Assembly (NCBI GenBank): GCA_018343915.1
Contig: JABRWF010000003.1
Span: forward strand, 1,550,001 to 1,614,000
DNA: 64,000 nucleotides
DNA from: Agroathelia rolfsii
Lineage: Eukaryota > Basidiomycota > Agaricomycetes > Amylocorticiales > Amylocorticiaceae
Direction of reading: 5' to 3'
A program made the translations under genes and the position numbers. Positions within the stretch are counted from its first letter, which is position 1. Each line of letters opens with the position of its first letter. This document shows positions 12,530 to 28,319 of the stretch, in pieces. The notes beneath the pieces were generated by a model, which made no database searches, was not told the DNA's origin, and saw nothing but the letters and a program-made list of their open reading frames with translations.

Positions 12530-13137
12530 TTAGATACCAGTCGTGCGAGCCTTTCCTCTCGAATCGATAGTCTGACTTCCATGCGCACTGTTCGTTGCCC
12601 CAAAGTCTGAGCTACGGATACCCTCGCCGTGTTGTGCGGTACCCTTCTCGAGAAGAATCGTTACTACATCTGTGTCATTGTGCGTGCCGAAAGTGTTGTC
12701 TAGCTGCTGTCTAGACGGTGCACCCAGCAAGCCCTGGGCGCCTTGGTTGGAATAGAATACTTTAAAGGCTATAAGACAGGGATCAGATCAATGGCGATTT
12801 ATTCAACGATCGCACAGGGTTCGCTTACAGTCAACGACTTCCGTTAGAGGTATTGTCCTGAAAACATCAGATAAGTATAGATCTAAAAGATCGATGAGAT
12901 TACGGAGAGTTACTTGTCTAGATACACACATATTAGTATAAGCGATGCAGAGCAGATGAATAGTATTACTCACCACCATCTTTCCATTTCTTGTACTGAT
13001 AATAGGGGTTCCATATTAGTGATGTTCATTTCCGTGAACAAATGGATTCCACCAACCTCTGGTTCATTGACGATGACAGTGAATTCATCAGTAGATTGAG
13101 TATCGGGCTTGTAGACGACTTTGGTAAGAGCCTTCAT
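12530..13137 (-). CDS. RTC3: Small SBDS-like domain protein, RTC3 family
   Basis: A small (about 124 residues) cytoplasmic/nuclear protein of the RTC3/YHR087W family, which is one free-standing domain related to the N-terminal FYSH domain of the ribosome-maturation factor SBDS/Sdo1. The yeast member is linked to RNA metabolism and stress. The gene is hidden by introns. The start at 13137 gives MKALTKVVYKPDTQSTDEF; a short exon YKKWKDGGE follows, then TIPLTEVVDS, then a last exon FKVFYSNQGAQGLLGAP...HGEGI ending at 12530. All junctions have GT...AG and keep frame. The order VVYKP, YKKW, EVVDSF, QQLDNTFGT is the family pattern. A TATATA sequence lies about 110 bases upstream of the start (near 13245). 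Confidence 0.82.
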
Positions 13138-13239
13138 GATGATTGATTAATGTGTGGTTTATAAGGAAATTCGGTGTTGTAGATGGATTGTCGCGTGAGA
13201 GAATGAGATGCGGATGGAGGCAACGGAATGTAAAGGGAC

Positions 13240-13256
13240 AGGATATATACTGAGCG
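13240..13256 (-). promoter_or_regulatory. Possible TATA box of the RTC3-like gene
   Basis: Reading the minus strand, AGTATATATCC lies about 110 bases upstream of the RTC3-like ATG, a plausible TATA position for a stress-type promoter. Position is the only support. Confidence 0.3.
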
Positions 13257-13379
13257 GAGTCCCGGCTATGACGTAATTGATACGCAGCATGGTCACAGCT
13301 TCTTCTCATCAGCGCACCACAAAAACCATTTATCGAGTCACGATCATATATGTCACGGCTATGATCCTACGTAACTACG

Positions 13380-16300
13380 TCATAGGCTTGGTGCCGGCAG
13401 GTTCGCCCAGCGTATGCTCGGCAAAACACGCCGACCACAGGTGGGGAGTGTAACGAGAGGGACGAGTGAGGGCCTTGATCATCATCATTAGTTAACCGAA
13501 GCAATAATCACATTTTAATACTCCACACCTGCCATGTGCACATTGAAACGGAAATGCAGTCCCAGCGAGATTATGGACGAGCTTCGTGCACTGACTGATG
13601 GTGAGTGAATCGTTGAACATAATAGCGCCTTGAAGAATGATTTAGAAAAATCGCTCAAGATACGAGACTACTCGACGTGCCTCGACAAGCCTTAGAATTG
13701 ATCAGGCTGACTAGTTCAGGCGGACAATGACGCAGTGTGTCCGTCCAGCCCCAGTTTGAATCATCCGAAACTTCTTGCGGTTCCTGTATATGATATGGGA
13801 CCCCTTCTTCCGTGAGCCTCGCCAAATGTCCTTTGACAAAAGTGGCAAGATCGTCGCCAGCAAGCAGCTACGACAGGGCACAATCAGAAATTACGCCAAT
13901 GCGTGACAACTATAAACAGAATTTTACCTTTTCTGAAACAACCATTGGAATCGTTGAGACTAAAATCTCACTATATGCGTCCAATACGCCATCTTCAACT
14001 GGACCCTCTTTAGGCAACCCCACAAACTCAACCCCCCAACGCCTAAAATCTCCCACAATCTCGTCGGATTGAGCGAGTGTGACAAAATCATGCTGGCTGA
14101 GCCGGATTGGAATCGGGGGCTTAAGCGTGACCCTCTCTAATAGATTGCTGTTATCTTGTGCCTGTCTCCTGACCCCCTCGCAGAGCTCTTTCAAGTACTT
14201 CTCGACGCGTACACGCTCATCGGCTGCATGTTGGTCTATCAGAATGAGTGTCGTCTCTTGTTCTGTCCCCCGCTGATAATGGCCTTCACCGCTGCAAGGG
14301 TTCTCGAATAGGCAGGCGATAAACTTTCGATCAATCTGGCCCAGCACCCGTGCCGTGGTCAGGTGTTCTTTATTGAATGCCCTCTCCGCTCTTGTGCCGG
14401 CTGCAGAGTCCTTTTGGGCAAGGCTAGGATGTTGATTATGGATACGTCGCCGAGAACGGCCCTCGTGACCATGGTTTTGACAGAAGAAATCTGATTGGTG
14501 GGATTGCAGTGTGCTAGGTAGTGCGGGTATTCTGCTTTGTAACGCTTTGTAGGCACGATTTTCCTGTCGAGAGAGCAGACATAAGTAAGTAATACACAGC
14601 AAAGTGCGCCTGGTAACAGGCCCACCTCCATCGCCTTGAGAATCCAGTCTGGAATACTATCAGATACCATCGGTTCCTCAGTCGTATCCAAACGCCGTGT
14701 TATTCGCCTCGGACTATCATATTCTGCAATCTTCTCTTCATTGGCTGTCTCATGACGGGTGTTCGAGCCACTTTGCATGCGCTCCCAGACATCATACTGA
14801 TACGAGTTTCCCGTGAGAGCATCAATCATAAAAACCTCTCCTGTTTTAGGATCGCGCCATTTTATATGGCCGTCTTCTGGGCGGACGTCCAGGCCCTGAA
14901 ATATATAACATATCAAAAATCAATTAATGGTGAATATTTATAAATGAAACCAAGTACGAACTGGAGCGGCTGGTTCGTTATCCTCGGAGGGACGAGGGCT
15001 TATGCTCAAGTCCGAGAATTGGGACAGGGCCTGGGCACCGTCTGTGTCGACTCGTCTACGCTTCCTCGGAGACTTGTCGACCTCTATATCTTCATTACTC
15101 CTGATGACGGTCTTAGTTATGCTCTTCGACGAAGATGCAAACGTAAATCCGCATCGAATCAATGCATCGCGTATTGCGTCACACAGGAAATTGGCTATTT
15201 TTTTCGGATCCTATTGTTTTGTGAGCGACAGTTATATGTAGAACAAGCATGAAGTCGGGGTACCTTAAAATATACAAGGTCTTTCTGAGGCTCCAAGTAA
15301 TTATCTACGTCGTTGACGGGTATTGTGATGTTTAACACATAAATAGCCTTCAGCTCAATATTGCGCGCAGTATTCTTGGAACGATTATATGCAGTTTTAG
15401 ACTCTTTGGAATTCAGGAGCTGACAAATGCGAAAAGTCGTTAGCTTATTGTACAGTCAACATGAGGATAAAGATGCTAACGCGTTTATAGAAACTACTGG
15501 AGGATAGTGTAGCACCTATTCGACGATGGATATCGGATATAGACACAAGATGTTTGTTGACATCTAAGCGACCATTAGAAGGAAAGTTTGGCTTCCGTTT
15601 ATACAGAGTGCTTACAGAGCAGTTGATATGCCTGGGGTAAGAGCTCGCGTGAGATTATGGGCAAAATAAGGATTGTGGTACAAACCTTTGAATGGGCGCC
15701 TGATAAGCTAATAAAACCTTCTATTGTTGTCTGGCCATCTTCATGTACCGCTTTGATTTCCTCAGAGCGCTTTACTGATGATGAGTAGGGTACAGAACAA
15801 GAACAATATTTTACAGACAGACCTCTACGAGATCTTTTCCGTACAGATGCCGAAAAGCACCTAATGTCGAGTATGTCTACCAACACAACCAATTAACGAA
15901 TATATCACAATATAGTGGTATGTAGGAAATCGTACCCTGGGGATCTTAAATGTCTTCGGTTTAACACTCCTAGACGAATGAATTTGCTCCAAGGAAAACG
16001 AAACTTCAGGAAACATGAGGGCATAGTGCTCCATATCGAGTTGTATGAGTTCGAAAGTTCGCGACGATGATGGGTGCGATATTCGTCGTATGGGTAACTG
16101 AAAATGTGTTTCGTTTAGGTATGCCTTACATTATATATATGTACCAAACCGGTAACGGACGTTGTAGAATGCATCTCGGACATGGACCACAGTACCGGCG
16201 GATTCGGATTGCCAACGTGTAGCTGGGCCGTTGTAGATGCACTTCTCTCCCTACCAGATGATGTAATGAATCGACATTAGTTGGATATTGAAGGAGGGTC

Positions 16301-16835
16301 CAGATAGGACACACTTTGAGGATGATAGACCAGCTTTGGTACGAGCGGGCAGTGCGTGAGATGATTTCTACGCATGATACTTCAGCAATACTCGATAAAG
16401 CTGGAAGGCATTTCAGTGTCTCATTCCATTTGGCTACCGAGGCCAAAAAGTGTACCTTCTCCTCTGAAACCAAATAAATTATCGCCATTTAAAGATGGAA
16501 AATCGTATGTCATTGATTTAGAGGTATCTTAAAGGAATTTGAGGCATTTCAACGTGACACTCAAAGGGAATGACCATACGATATCTTCCAGCCTTCGCCA
16601 GGACATCCAATCCAGCCCTATCAATACCAGAACCATTATCTCGAACCCAGCAGCTCCAGTCATCATAGTCAATGCCGATATGCACGTCCGTAGCCTTAGC
16701 GTCCAGGGAGTTTTGCAGTAGCTCCGAAACTAATTGAGGGAATGAATTGAGAAGGTACGCAGACCTCAGACGGTTTCGTAACGGATGCGAAATAGGCTTG
16801 ATGACTCTTTCTGGTTCGAATTCAAATTCAGGCAT
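13380..16835 (-). CDS. MLH3: DNA mismatch-repair/meiotic endonuclease subunit MLH3
   Basis: MutL homologue that pairs with MLH1 to form the MutL-gamma nuclease used in meiotic crossovers and some mismatch repair, in the nucleus. The N-terminal GHKL ATPase is visible from the start at 16835 (ELLQNSLDAKATDVHI, then VRDNGSGID), followed by AEVSCVEIISRTARS, TVVHVRDAFYN joined to LPIRR, and EGFISLSGAHSK. The C-terminal domain holds the metal-binding endonuclease motif DQHAADERVRVE, an exact match to DQHA(X)2E(X)4E, plus KACRG and CAHGRPSLVPL near the end. The stop is at 13380-13382. About a dozen introns split it, some very short. The endonuclease motif together with the long linker distinguishes it from PMS1 and MLH1. 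Intron positions in the middle (15400-15900) are less certain. Confidence 0.88.
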
Positions 16836-17170
16836 GGCACTCTCGTGGCTTTATTTAACGAGAAAGAAACTGGGCTGGAGAGTTAAGGTTAAGTGCATAA
16901 TACCACATTCTACCGTGACCCTGGATTACAGGTAAACACTGGCAGCTCGACTTGAGTGCAATTGGACAAGGCGCAATTGCTTCCGGTCCAAGTCGGCGGA
17001 TGGACATGATGTCACCCAACTCCTACACTCGCGAAAAAACATCCACAACGATGCACACTATTGGCACTCCATGTAACGCCGTCATGAAGAGCGATACATA
17101 TATTATAGAAGAAAAATAACCTAATACAAAGAAGCAACCAGAATGATCAAGTAGAATGAAGTGAAAAGGG
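16836..17170. other. Spacer between MCM6 3' end and MLH3 5' end
   Basis: About 335 bases between two minus-strand genes; it must hold the MCM6 terminator and the MLH3 promoter. Nothing else was recognised. Confidence 0.6.
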
Positions 17171-20482
<3,312 letters not shown>

Positions 20483-20722
20483 GGTGGATAATAGAATGAG
20501 ACAAAATCGATGATAGACGCGAACAGTACTTTGTAGTCGAGTACTGAAACAATTATCAAACGCGCTCATTAGTGTGCTTACATAATCAGCACTGCGTCTG
20601 AGTCGTTGACGTCGTTCCTCGTCACGGTGCTGCACTTGGCATACTACTCTGGATATGACTCTTGTTCTAACATAATAATCGCCATGGGCATGTATTTAAA
20701 ATACCTGGGGATAACGGATACA
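20483..20722. promoter_or_regulatory. Bidirectional promoter MCM6/VAC14 with MCB-like sites
   Basis: About 240 bases separate the divergent start codons. Two ACGCGN hexamers (20517-20522 and 20560-20565) lie 35 and 78 bases upstream of the MCM6 ATG. In ascomycete yeasts ACGCGT/ACGCGN boxes (MCB) bound by MBF drive G1/S expression of MCM genes; whether that holds here is inference. Confidence 0.4.
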
Positions 20723-23700
20723 ATGGACTTATTTTTTTTCAAACTAGAAAGCTCAATATCCCGTCAGCTAGTCGATAAAATATACGAGAAGCGCAAGGCT
20801 GCTGCGCTTGAGCTGGAGAAGTGTGCACTCGTCTTCCTCTCTACCCTTGTCTATGGTATTCTTATGAAAGTATATGACACATAAAGGCAGATCCGAGAAT
20901 GTCACTACATAGGCGACAACAAGCGTATAAGCCAGATCATCGATCAACTCGTGGACATGTTCAATAATCCTTCAAATGCTCTCCACATTCGAAATGGTGG
21001 TCTCATTGGACTGGCAGGGACGGCTATTGCGCTCGGCGTTGAGATTGCTCCATATATGGATAAGTTTATTGAGCCGTTGCTCATCTGCTTTACGGACCCC
21101 GAGAACCGAATCCGTTATTTCTCTGCAGAGTGTCTATACAACATAGCCAAGGTTTCCAAGGGCGAGATCTTGGTGTATTTTAACATAATCTTCGATGCAT
21201 TGAGCAAGGTCTGTATCATTCTCATATCCCTCTTTGAGATATCATACTGAAGTCTCTCGAGCTTGCTGCGGATTCCGAGTTGTCTGTCAAGAACGGTGCA
21301 GAGTTGCTCGACAGATTATTGAAAGATATCGTCGCAGAGTCCGCGTCTGTATATATACCTTACCGTCACGAAATCGAGAAAGGTCGCGACAGGTTTGATG
21401 AAGGCGTTCTAGTACCTCACCCAGAAGGCGCCGGATTCGACGGACGCAAAGCCTTTTCTTTAGCTCAATTTATACCCCTTCTGGCTGATCGAATATACGT
21501 CGTCAGTCCGTTCACGCGAAGTTATCTCGTATCCTGGATTGTCGTCCTTGATTCAGTCCCAGAACTTGAGCTGATCACATATTTGCCGGAATTTCTTGAT
21601 GGTTTACTGTAAGCCTGCCTGAGAATTGTCTAGTGTCGCAGCTCATGATCGTAATCAGAAAGTATCTTTCTGATCCTACACCAGATGTCCGTATAGCGAC
21701 AGAAAACCTGCTCGGTGACTTCCTCCGTGAGATTCGTTCCGTTAGCAATCTACGTAAACGACGCCAAGATGCTGCGAGAGAACGCCAAGAGGAAGAGGGT
21801 AAAGAAGTGGTGAACGAAAATCATGATCTTTCTTCAGATACTGTTCTTCCAATCGAGCAGTCAACTGACATGAACCATAACGATATCAATGTCAATGGTA
21901 ATGATGATTCTAAAGAAGACATGCAGTCGGATGTCAACTACTATGACCCTGGGGGTGAGGCTATTATTTCATCTTCATATTTTTGTTACTCAAATGGTAA
22001 TTGCTCTAGACTGGGTTCCAGGACAGGGTGTAAAAATTGATTACGATGCAATCGTTAAGATCCTTTTGGAGCAAATCGAAAGCCACCGTAAGGGAATCTT
22101 CATTGTCGTTTTTGTGTCCCTCCTCATTTAGATGTTCTCAGAAGACGAGATTCAACAATCTGTAGCTCTTCATTGGCTCTCTGAGTTCATCCAATTCACC
22201 AATGAAGTGATGGTGCCATTCACCCCACGACTAATACCTGTTATCCTCCCAAACCTCGCCCATCACGTGTCGATGATACAAAACGCCGCCATCCACACTA
22301 ACAAACTCCTCATGGGCGCCATACAAGCTTTACCGTCACCTGACGAGAACTCTTCCAAATACGCTCCAACAATTGATAAGCAACCAGCCGCCCCCAACAC
22401 CGCACGACAGGTTACGGGATCGCCCACCCCCACGGATGTCTCGACGAACAGCCAATCCAGACCGACTAACAAAACCTTGAGTTCCATCGCATCTGGATCC
22501 GGGTCTGGAAAGGATCGCGACGAAGATGGGTCGGACGAGCGTGGAAGTCCAACACCCACACCCGGAACCCAACGCACCCGCAGCGGGACATCAGCGTCAG
22601 CCGACCCTGCTCTGACCACGCATCCTAATCGCTCCCATGCCGAATTGACGATGACCCAAGCAGGATCCTCCGGTCCTCAGGCGAGCCGGTCTGATTCACC
22701 TCTCTCTTGGAAAGGCAATCTAAATCCCGGCCAGAGTCAGAACCAGAATCAGTCCCCCGCGGCAGCGCCGGCGTTATCTTCCTCCCCCGAACCGACTGAA
22801 CCATTTGATTATCAGGCTACCGTTATCCAGCTGACGATTCAGTTCCCGAGTGATTATGTTGAGACGCGCGTGGCAGCGCTCCGGTGGCTCATTATGCTTC
22901 ACCAGAAGTCACCAAAGGTGATATCTCATACATTTCTTGATCCTATGATCGCTAATAGACTCATACTTAATATTAACCTCACTTCTTGTTCTTTTTCATT
23001 TTTCATTGCTGGTACATATATGTAGATACTCGCCATGGACGACGCTACCTTTCCCGCGCTGCTCAAGACGCTATCGGACGAGTCGGAAGAGGTTATCAAG
23101 CACGATTTGCAGCTCCTGGCGCAAATCTCATCCAACTCAGAAGAGAGCTACTTCAAGCGGTTCATGGAGAATCTGCTGGAGCTGTTTAGCACGGATCGCA
23201 AGCTGCTTGAAAACAGGGGCAGTTTTATCATCCGTCAGCTATGCACCAATTTGAATCCGGAGAGGATATATCGTACATTTGCGGAAATATTAGAGAAGGA
23301 AGAGGTACATTTTGGTTACTGCTTCAGGTGGATCGATTTTGATCTCGATTTTTCTTTTGTCAGGATTTGGAATTTGCAGGCGTCATTGTACAGAAGCTGA
23401 ATATCATCCTTATCACTGCACCAGAGTTAGCAGAGTTCCGGAAGCGTTTGAAAAGCTTAGAGACACGAGTCAGTCCCCCGATATTTTCCTTAGATTTGTT
23501 TGAGCTCTTTGCTAACGACAACTGTAGCAAGACGGACAAGCGCTATTCACGACTTTGTATCGGTCCTGGTGCCACAATGCTGTGGCGGTATTCTCGCTCT
23601 GCTTACTCGCCCAGGCATACGAACATGCGTCAAATTTGCTATCGATATTGTAAGCCTAATTTCATCGCAGTGCATCTTCGCGTAGGCTTAACGAGATTTA

Positions 23701-24578
23701 CAAGTGCGGATCTGGAGATAACAGTCCAGATGCTCATACAAGTTGACAAGCTCGTTCAGCTGATTGAATCACCTGTCTTCACTTGTACGAATTTTCCTCT
23801 TCTTCCCTTAGTCCCGTGACTAAATGAATGTACATGTTAGATCTGCGACTACAACTCCTTGAACAAGAGAAATACCCCTATTTGACAAAGTGTTTATACG
23901 GATTACTTATGGTGCTTCCCCAAAGCTCCGCTTTTATATCCTTGCGCAACCGACTCAGTGCTATCAATGCGAGTGGCTTCTCCTCAAGAGTGTGAGTAGA
24001 CGACGAATCTTTCTCTTTGTCCTTCTCCAATCTTCAACTTATACTCATGTTTTATATGGAAAAGTTCAACAGCTACAGGGCCCACACTCTCCTCATCTAC
24101 ACGCTCAAAGTTCATCCGGAGTGATGACATTAAATGGCAAGACCTCCTCAACCACTTCCGTGCCGTCCAAGCCAAGCACGAAAAAGCGCGACGACAAGCG
24201 CTCGGCGAAGATGATGGTTTGGTGTCCGAGTTCCCCGCCTCCTCCGGCTTTGGTGATCCTTCTTCCTCGACTATGAGCCGGTCGTCGACGTCTCAGCAAC
24301 GGCCGGGTATGCGTAGACAGGTAACCTCCGGACGAGATACGGCAGTAACAGGAGCGGGACAGCCACAGCCGTCTACGGCTGCCTCTCCGCGCGGCTCAGG
24401 CGCATTGTCACCGTTGAATCCGCGCTCGAGGACGCAGGGGAGTGGGGGTGGTGTGTCTGGCAGTGGAGCTTCCGGTGGTGGTCAGCAGCGAGGTACTTTT
24501 GATGTCCGACCTCAGATTTTGAACGATACGAAGCAGCAAGCTAAGCGTGTGCTTAGTCTCGGGAATGGAAAGAAATAA
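20723..24578 (+). CDS. VAC14: Vacuole morphology/PI(3,5)P2 scaffold VAC14
   Basis: HEAT-repeat scaffold that holds the PI3P 5-kinase Fab1/PIKfyve and the phosphatase Fig4 on the vacuolar/endosomal membrane. The N-terminus has the family signature [20 protein letters not shown], followed after the first intron by [20 protein letters not shown] and [16 protein letters not shown]. The central block [19 protein letters not shown] and the conserved C-terminal region ([20 protein letters not shown]...[11 protein letters not shown]) are clear. Two Ser/Thr/Pro-rich insertions are seen, at about 22370-22800 and in the last exon (24220-24578, also Gly-rich). About ten introns. The exact start is uncertain: ATG 20723 was chosen, but in-frame ATGs upstream or a tiny first exon are possible because the first residues before SSISRQLVD have no family match. 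Confidence 0.88.
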
Positions 24579-24740
24579 GGCTGAATAGCTGGTTCGAAGG
24601 ATGATGACACTCTTTCCTGCCACGGTTTATGAAACTCGTTTGATGATCATAATGACATTTCTCCCTCTCTTTTTGTCAGCACAAGATTGTTGGTTCATTA
24701 GTGTATATGGTACAGAAACAGTGCGAGACTAATTCAAAAT

Positions 24741-26032
24741 TCAGGAACCGGTAGGAGTGGGAATAGTAAAATTAGATCGGATCGTCGTCAAGTCAGAGTC
24801 CGTCAGTGATGCATGTGTACGCAGGTATGCTTCCAGTCCACCGTATTGGGTTTCCAGAAGATCAAGGAATGCGAGCATGGTTTCCGACCTCGATCACAAA
24901 AATAAATAGATATCTCAGGGATTTGGGTATTCTTACGTGCATACGGGCATAAGGATTTTTGTAGTGACTTACCGACAAGTAAACATATTCAGTGCAGCTT
25001 CGCTTTTGGAGTCTGCAAAGAGGGGTTCCTTGGATAATCGATCCATAACTTTGGCTCTCGCAGGTTCGCGGCCAACGCGTGTTAGGGCGTAGTCTTCGGC
25101 GATGATGTCATTCGGTACGCCAACAAGCTATTAAACAAGCTTGGTTTTAGTGTTTGAGATGCAATGGAAATAGGATGAGAGAGAAATAAGATCTTAGACA
25201 CTAAACCTTGAGCAGAAGTGCGGCAAATACCCCCGTTCGATCTTTGCCTGCCGTACAGTGGAACACAAACCCGTCGTTTGGTCTATCACGAATGTGACGA
25301 AAGATGGTGCCAAATGATTTACCACCGTGATCTAGGATTTGCGAGTAGAGCTCCATGAATGCCTACGAAACAAGACAAATTAAAATAAATAAATAAAGTG
25401 AACAGTCGTCCTCCGGATGTGGAACAGAAGTTTCATGACAAGCTGATAGTACCTCTGTTTTGGCACTGGCGTATAGTCGATAGCGTCTATTCTCGGCCAC
25501 TAGTGAGCTAAAACAGATCTTCGAGTAATAATATGAACAGATACCACCACGTACTTACTTGGCTATCATCTCTGGGGAATAATCCTCGGCTGTGCAAGAT
25601 AAATGAAAAGCTCTTTAGATTTGTGTGCACACCGTACCTTCGAATATAGGTACGCGCAGAATCTCAACACCATTGATGACGGGAGCTGGGGAATTGTACT
25701 TTTGTATCTCAGGGTCCGATCTGAGATCATACACAGTCTGGATGTTGAGCCCTCTGAGCTGGGAACGACCTGGATATGAATTGCAAGATTGCCGTCGCTG
25801 TTAGTAAAGTGTCGAGAAAGGGGGTAGACGGATTTTCACGCATGCCTTGTTCGGTGATCGACGAGATCTCAGCGGATCGATAGGCCAGTCGCGGTTTGGT
25901 CACCAAGCCTCCTGCTCCCTGAGTCGAGTAGAGTCCAAGATCTCTAGCGTTGTGTACACCGTCTATAGTCACGAAAGGGGGCTTGGATAGCCTTTCTTGG
26001 ACATAAACAGGGTCGAGTGCTTCGAGTTCCAT
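24741..26032 (-). CDS. Tyrosine phosphatase, Y_phosphatase3 family
   Basis: Predicted soluble protein-tyrosine/dual-specificity phosphatase. The start at 26032 (MELEALDPVYVQERL) leads into PFVTIDGVHNARDLG and RLAYRSAEIS, the N-terminal signature of the fungal/bacterial Y_phosphatase3 family. The catalytic P-loop, on the minus strand near 25240-25275, reads HCTAGKDRTG, giving the nucleophile Cys and the phosphate-binding Arg of HCx5R. Downstream are EDYALTRVGREPAR and a C-terminal helix ending TIPTPTGS at 24741. About five introns. It converges on VAC14 with only ~160 bases between stop codons. Substrate unknown; the family also includes lipid-phosphate-active members. Confidence 0.82.
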
Positions 26033-26529
26033 AGTAGCCGCTGTTTAAAGGCAAGTTGTGTGAGACGCTGCCCGCCAGCCCGAGTGCGTTGTCGCCAGTG
26101 ATAATTGTAGCTAGAGAAGATAATTCATTGCATTTGGCAAACAACGCGTCAACAACGCGCATCATACGTGCAATTTATACTACGCAAATACTGTAATATC
26201 CATTATCTGCGCTAAATAGCTAGTATAGGTGGTATAAGTAATAATTACTCAAACAAACAATAAAATGGTCAAAGTCGTATCCTAGGCCCAGGTTAAATAG
26301 TAACTGGAAATGTAGGTAAGGATACGTTAGATACTACAAATCGTTCAATATATATTGAAGAGTCCACGACAAAGGCCGTTATCTGTGCTGTCACCAGTGT
26401 AATTTGAATATCAAGTCCTGATTCGGATTAAAACAAACAAAGAAAAAAAAATTTAAAAAAAAAAGGGGGGGGGGGGGAATCGTTTTAAGAAAAGTGAGAA
26501 ATTTTTATCTGCGAAGGTAAGACCGTCGA
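26033..26529. other. Intergenic region with A- and G-homopolymer tract
   Basis: About 500 AT-rich bases. At 26441-26464 there are A-rich runs, directly followed by 13 G (26465-26477), an unusual homopolymer stack close to the 3' end of the transcription-factor gene. No gene seen. Confidence 0.6.
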
Positions 26530-28319
26530 TTACGTGCGCGCAGGAAGGTTGTTATAATCGTAGGCTTCGTATTGATAATGCAAAGCCTGGCCGCCAGACG
26601 AATACTCTGAAGCGTCTGCGTGATGTACTAGTCCACCACTCTGGAACGAATTGTTGAAAACGTAATTTGTATGAGGACCTGCACCCGTAGACAAAGCCGA
26701 GGCGTATGTTGGCAATGCCGACTGGGACGGTACGGAAGGCATAGGAGCCGACACAGGCGGTGGGGCAAATAAACCTGTTGTTTTGGTAATGTTCTGATCG
26801 AGGCCAGCCTCAATCAAAGCTCGCGACAAATGATGATCTTCTTGCTGATGGTGAGTTGTTCGACTACCAATTTGATTTCAAACAAGATCAACATCCGCTC
26901 GAGCAATTCAAATGATGAAAGAATACTTACTATAGACAACTATGCATGGTGTCAGCATTTTGATGATGACTGTAAGAATACGCTGTTGCCCCTGTCGTGG
27001 TTGTGTCGTTCGTATGGTGAGTCCATCTGGGATCAGTGTGCCTTAGGTATGAGTATGCACCGTCATCGACGGCCCGGTGGTGATGACGATAGATTTTCTC
27101 AGCAGCTGTAGCACTGGCGTGCGCATCCAGGAGCTGACCTCTCCCTGCTAACATACGAGCATGCATGTAGTCAGGGGTCACATAGGGACTCCGCACGAGG
27201 TCGTTCAATGCGGCATACGACTGTGAGTGATTATACCCATTGAAATTGGCCGGAATAAATGATTGGTCGTGGCTGTCCATCGTGTCGCCAATGGGCCACC
27301 TCGCGGACGATGATTGCGCCGGTGACGGGTCACTGGGGTGGATGGAGGGTTGATAACAATCATCGAGTAACGATGATGAAGGCGTCTTATACGAGCCTGG
27401 GGATGTGGAGCCCACATCAGAGGACGAGCCGGTGCCGCTAATCTCTTCACGTGAGATGCTAGAAGATCCAGAGGGAGCGCTGCTCGGGCGCCTGGTCTGT
27501 CCCCTGCCACGTCGCTTCGTTCCAGATGACCTGTATTCGCAAACGAGCCCGCGAGAGAGGCAACGCTCGCAAGATGGCTGCGCCCCTGAGCACTGTAAGA
27601 TACCAAAAAAAAGAAATAAAAAATGATCAACATTCATCCTATGTCTCGGACCCAAGCTTGAGACAGAGTGTGCAAATGAAGAGATTAGCTACCTTTGCTT
27701 TGCGTCCTCGACAATTTTCGCATGCATGTGCGGTTCGTTGTCTTCTTTTCAGGTGATACCCCCCACCCTCACTTCCAAGACTTTCAAATGACGACTTGAA
27801 GGTGCTTTCGAACTGATGTTGATCATGCCCTGGCGGTGGCGAAGTGCTCGTCTCTGACTTATCTACAGTCTCTTCGTCGGCAGTCGCTGTCCCCCACTCA
27901 GATTCGGGCAGGAGCTGCGCTAGAACGGCTGTGCCTGTGGTAGTGGTGCCCCCGATGGGATCATCACCATTGACTTCATCGACAATATCGTTCTGGCCAA
28001 CAGCGGCAATCCCGATGTCGGAGGAAGGAGAAGAACAAGAAATAGAGTGAGTCAAAGACCGAGGTAAATGATTTGCGCTCATCATGGCAGCAGTCACTGA
28101 TGATGATGATGACGGGCAATCAGTGCTGCCGTCGGCTGGTGTCGTACGCCGGCCCAAGGATGAGGAAAGATAATTGAGGTCAGGTTGACAGTGATGGTCT
28201 GACTTCTTCAACCCGTCCGGCGGACAAAGTTGCGGTCCTGATAAAAGGGATGGGTGCTGTTGTCGTTGTTCCATCTTGGGCAAGGGACTCATGAGGGAGG
28301 TCGGGGGCGAAATGGCCAT
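26530..28319 (-). CDS. Zn2Cys6 fungal transcription factor
   Basis: Nuclear DNA-binding regulator of the Gal4-type binuclear zinc-cluster class. The six cysteines are split by an intron: ACENCRGRKAK, then CSGAQPSCERCLSRGLVC, giving C-x2-C-x6-C-x5-C-x2-C-x6-C, followed by a basic linker (GTKRRGRGQTRR). A long Ser/Pro-rich N-terminal part (~210 residues) comes first; the rest is Ser, His and Tyr rich. The final exon ends YNNLPART at 26530. The ATG at 28319 (ACCATGGCC context) was chosen; an in-frame ATG also lies upstream at about 28376. No fungal_trans middle-homology region was recognised, so it belongs to the short class. The last intron junction (~26880-26940) is uncertain. Target genes unknown. 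Confidence 0.82.

Noticed and set aside
12530..12730. Ankyrin-repeat-like string (DVVTILLEKGT)
   Set aside because: Once joined to the upstream exons, it is the last part of the RTC3/SBDS-like domain.
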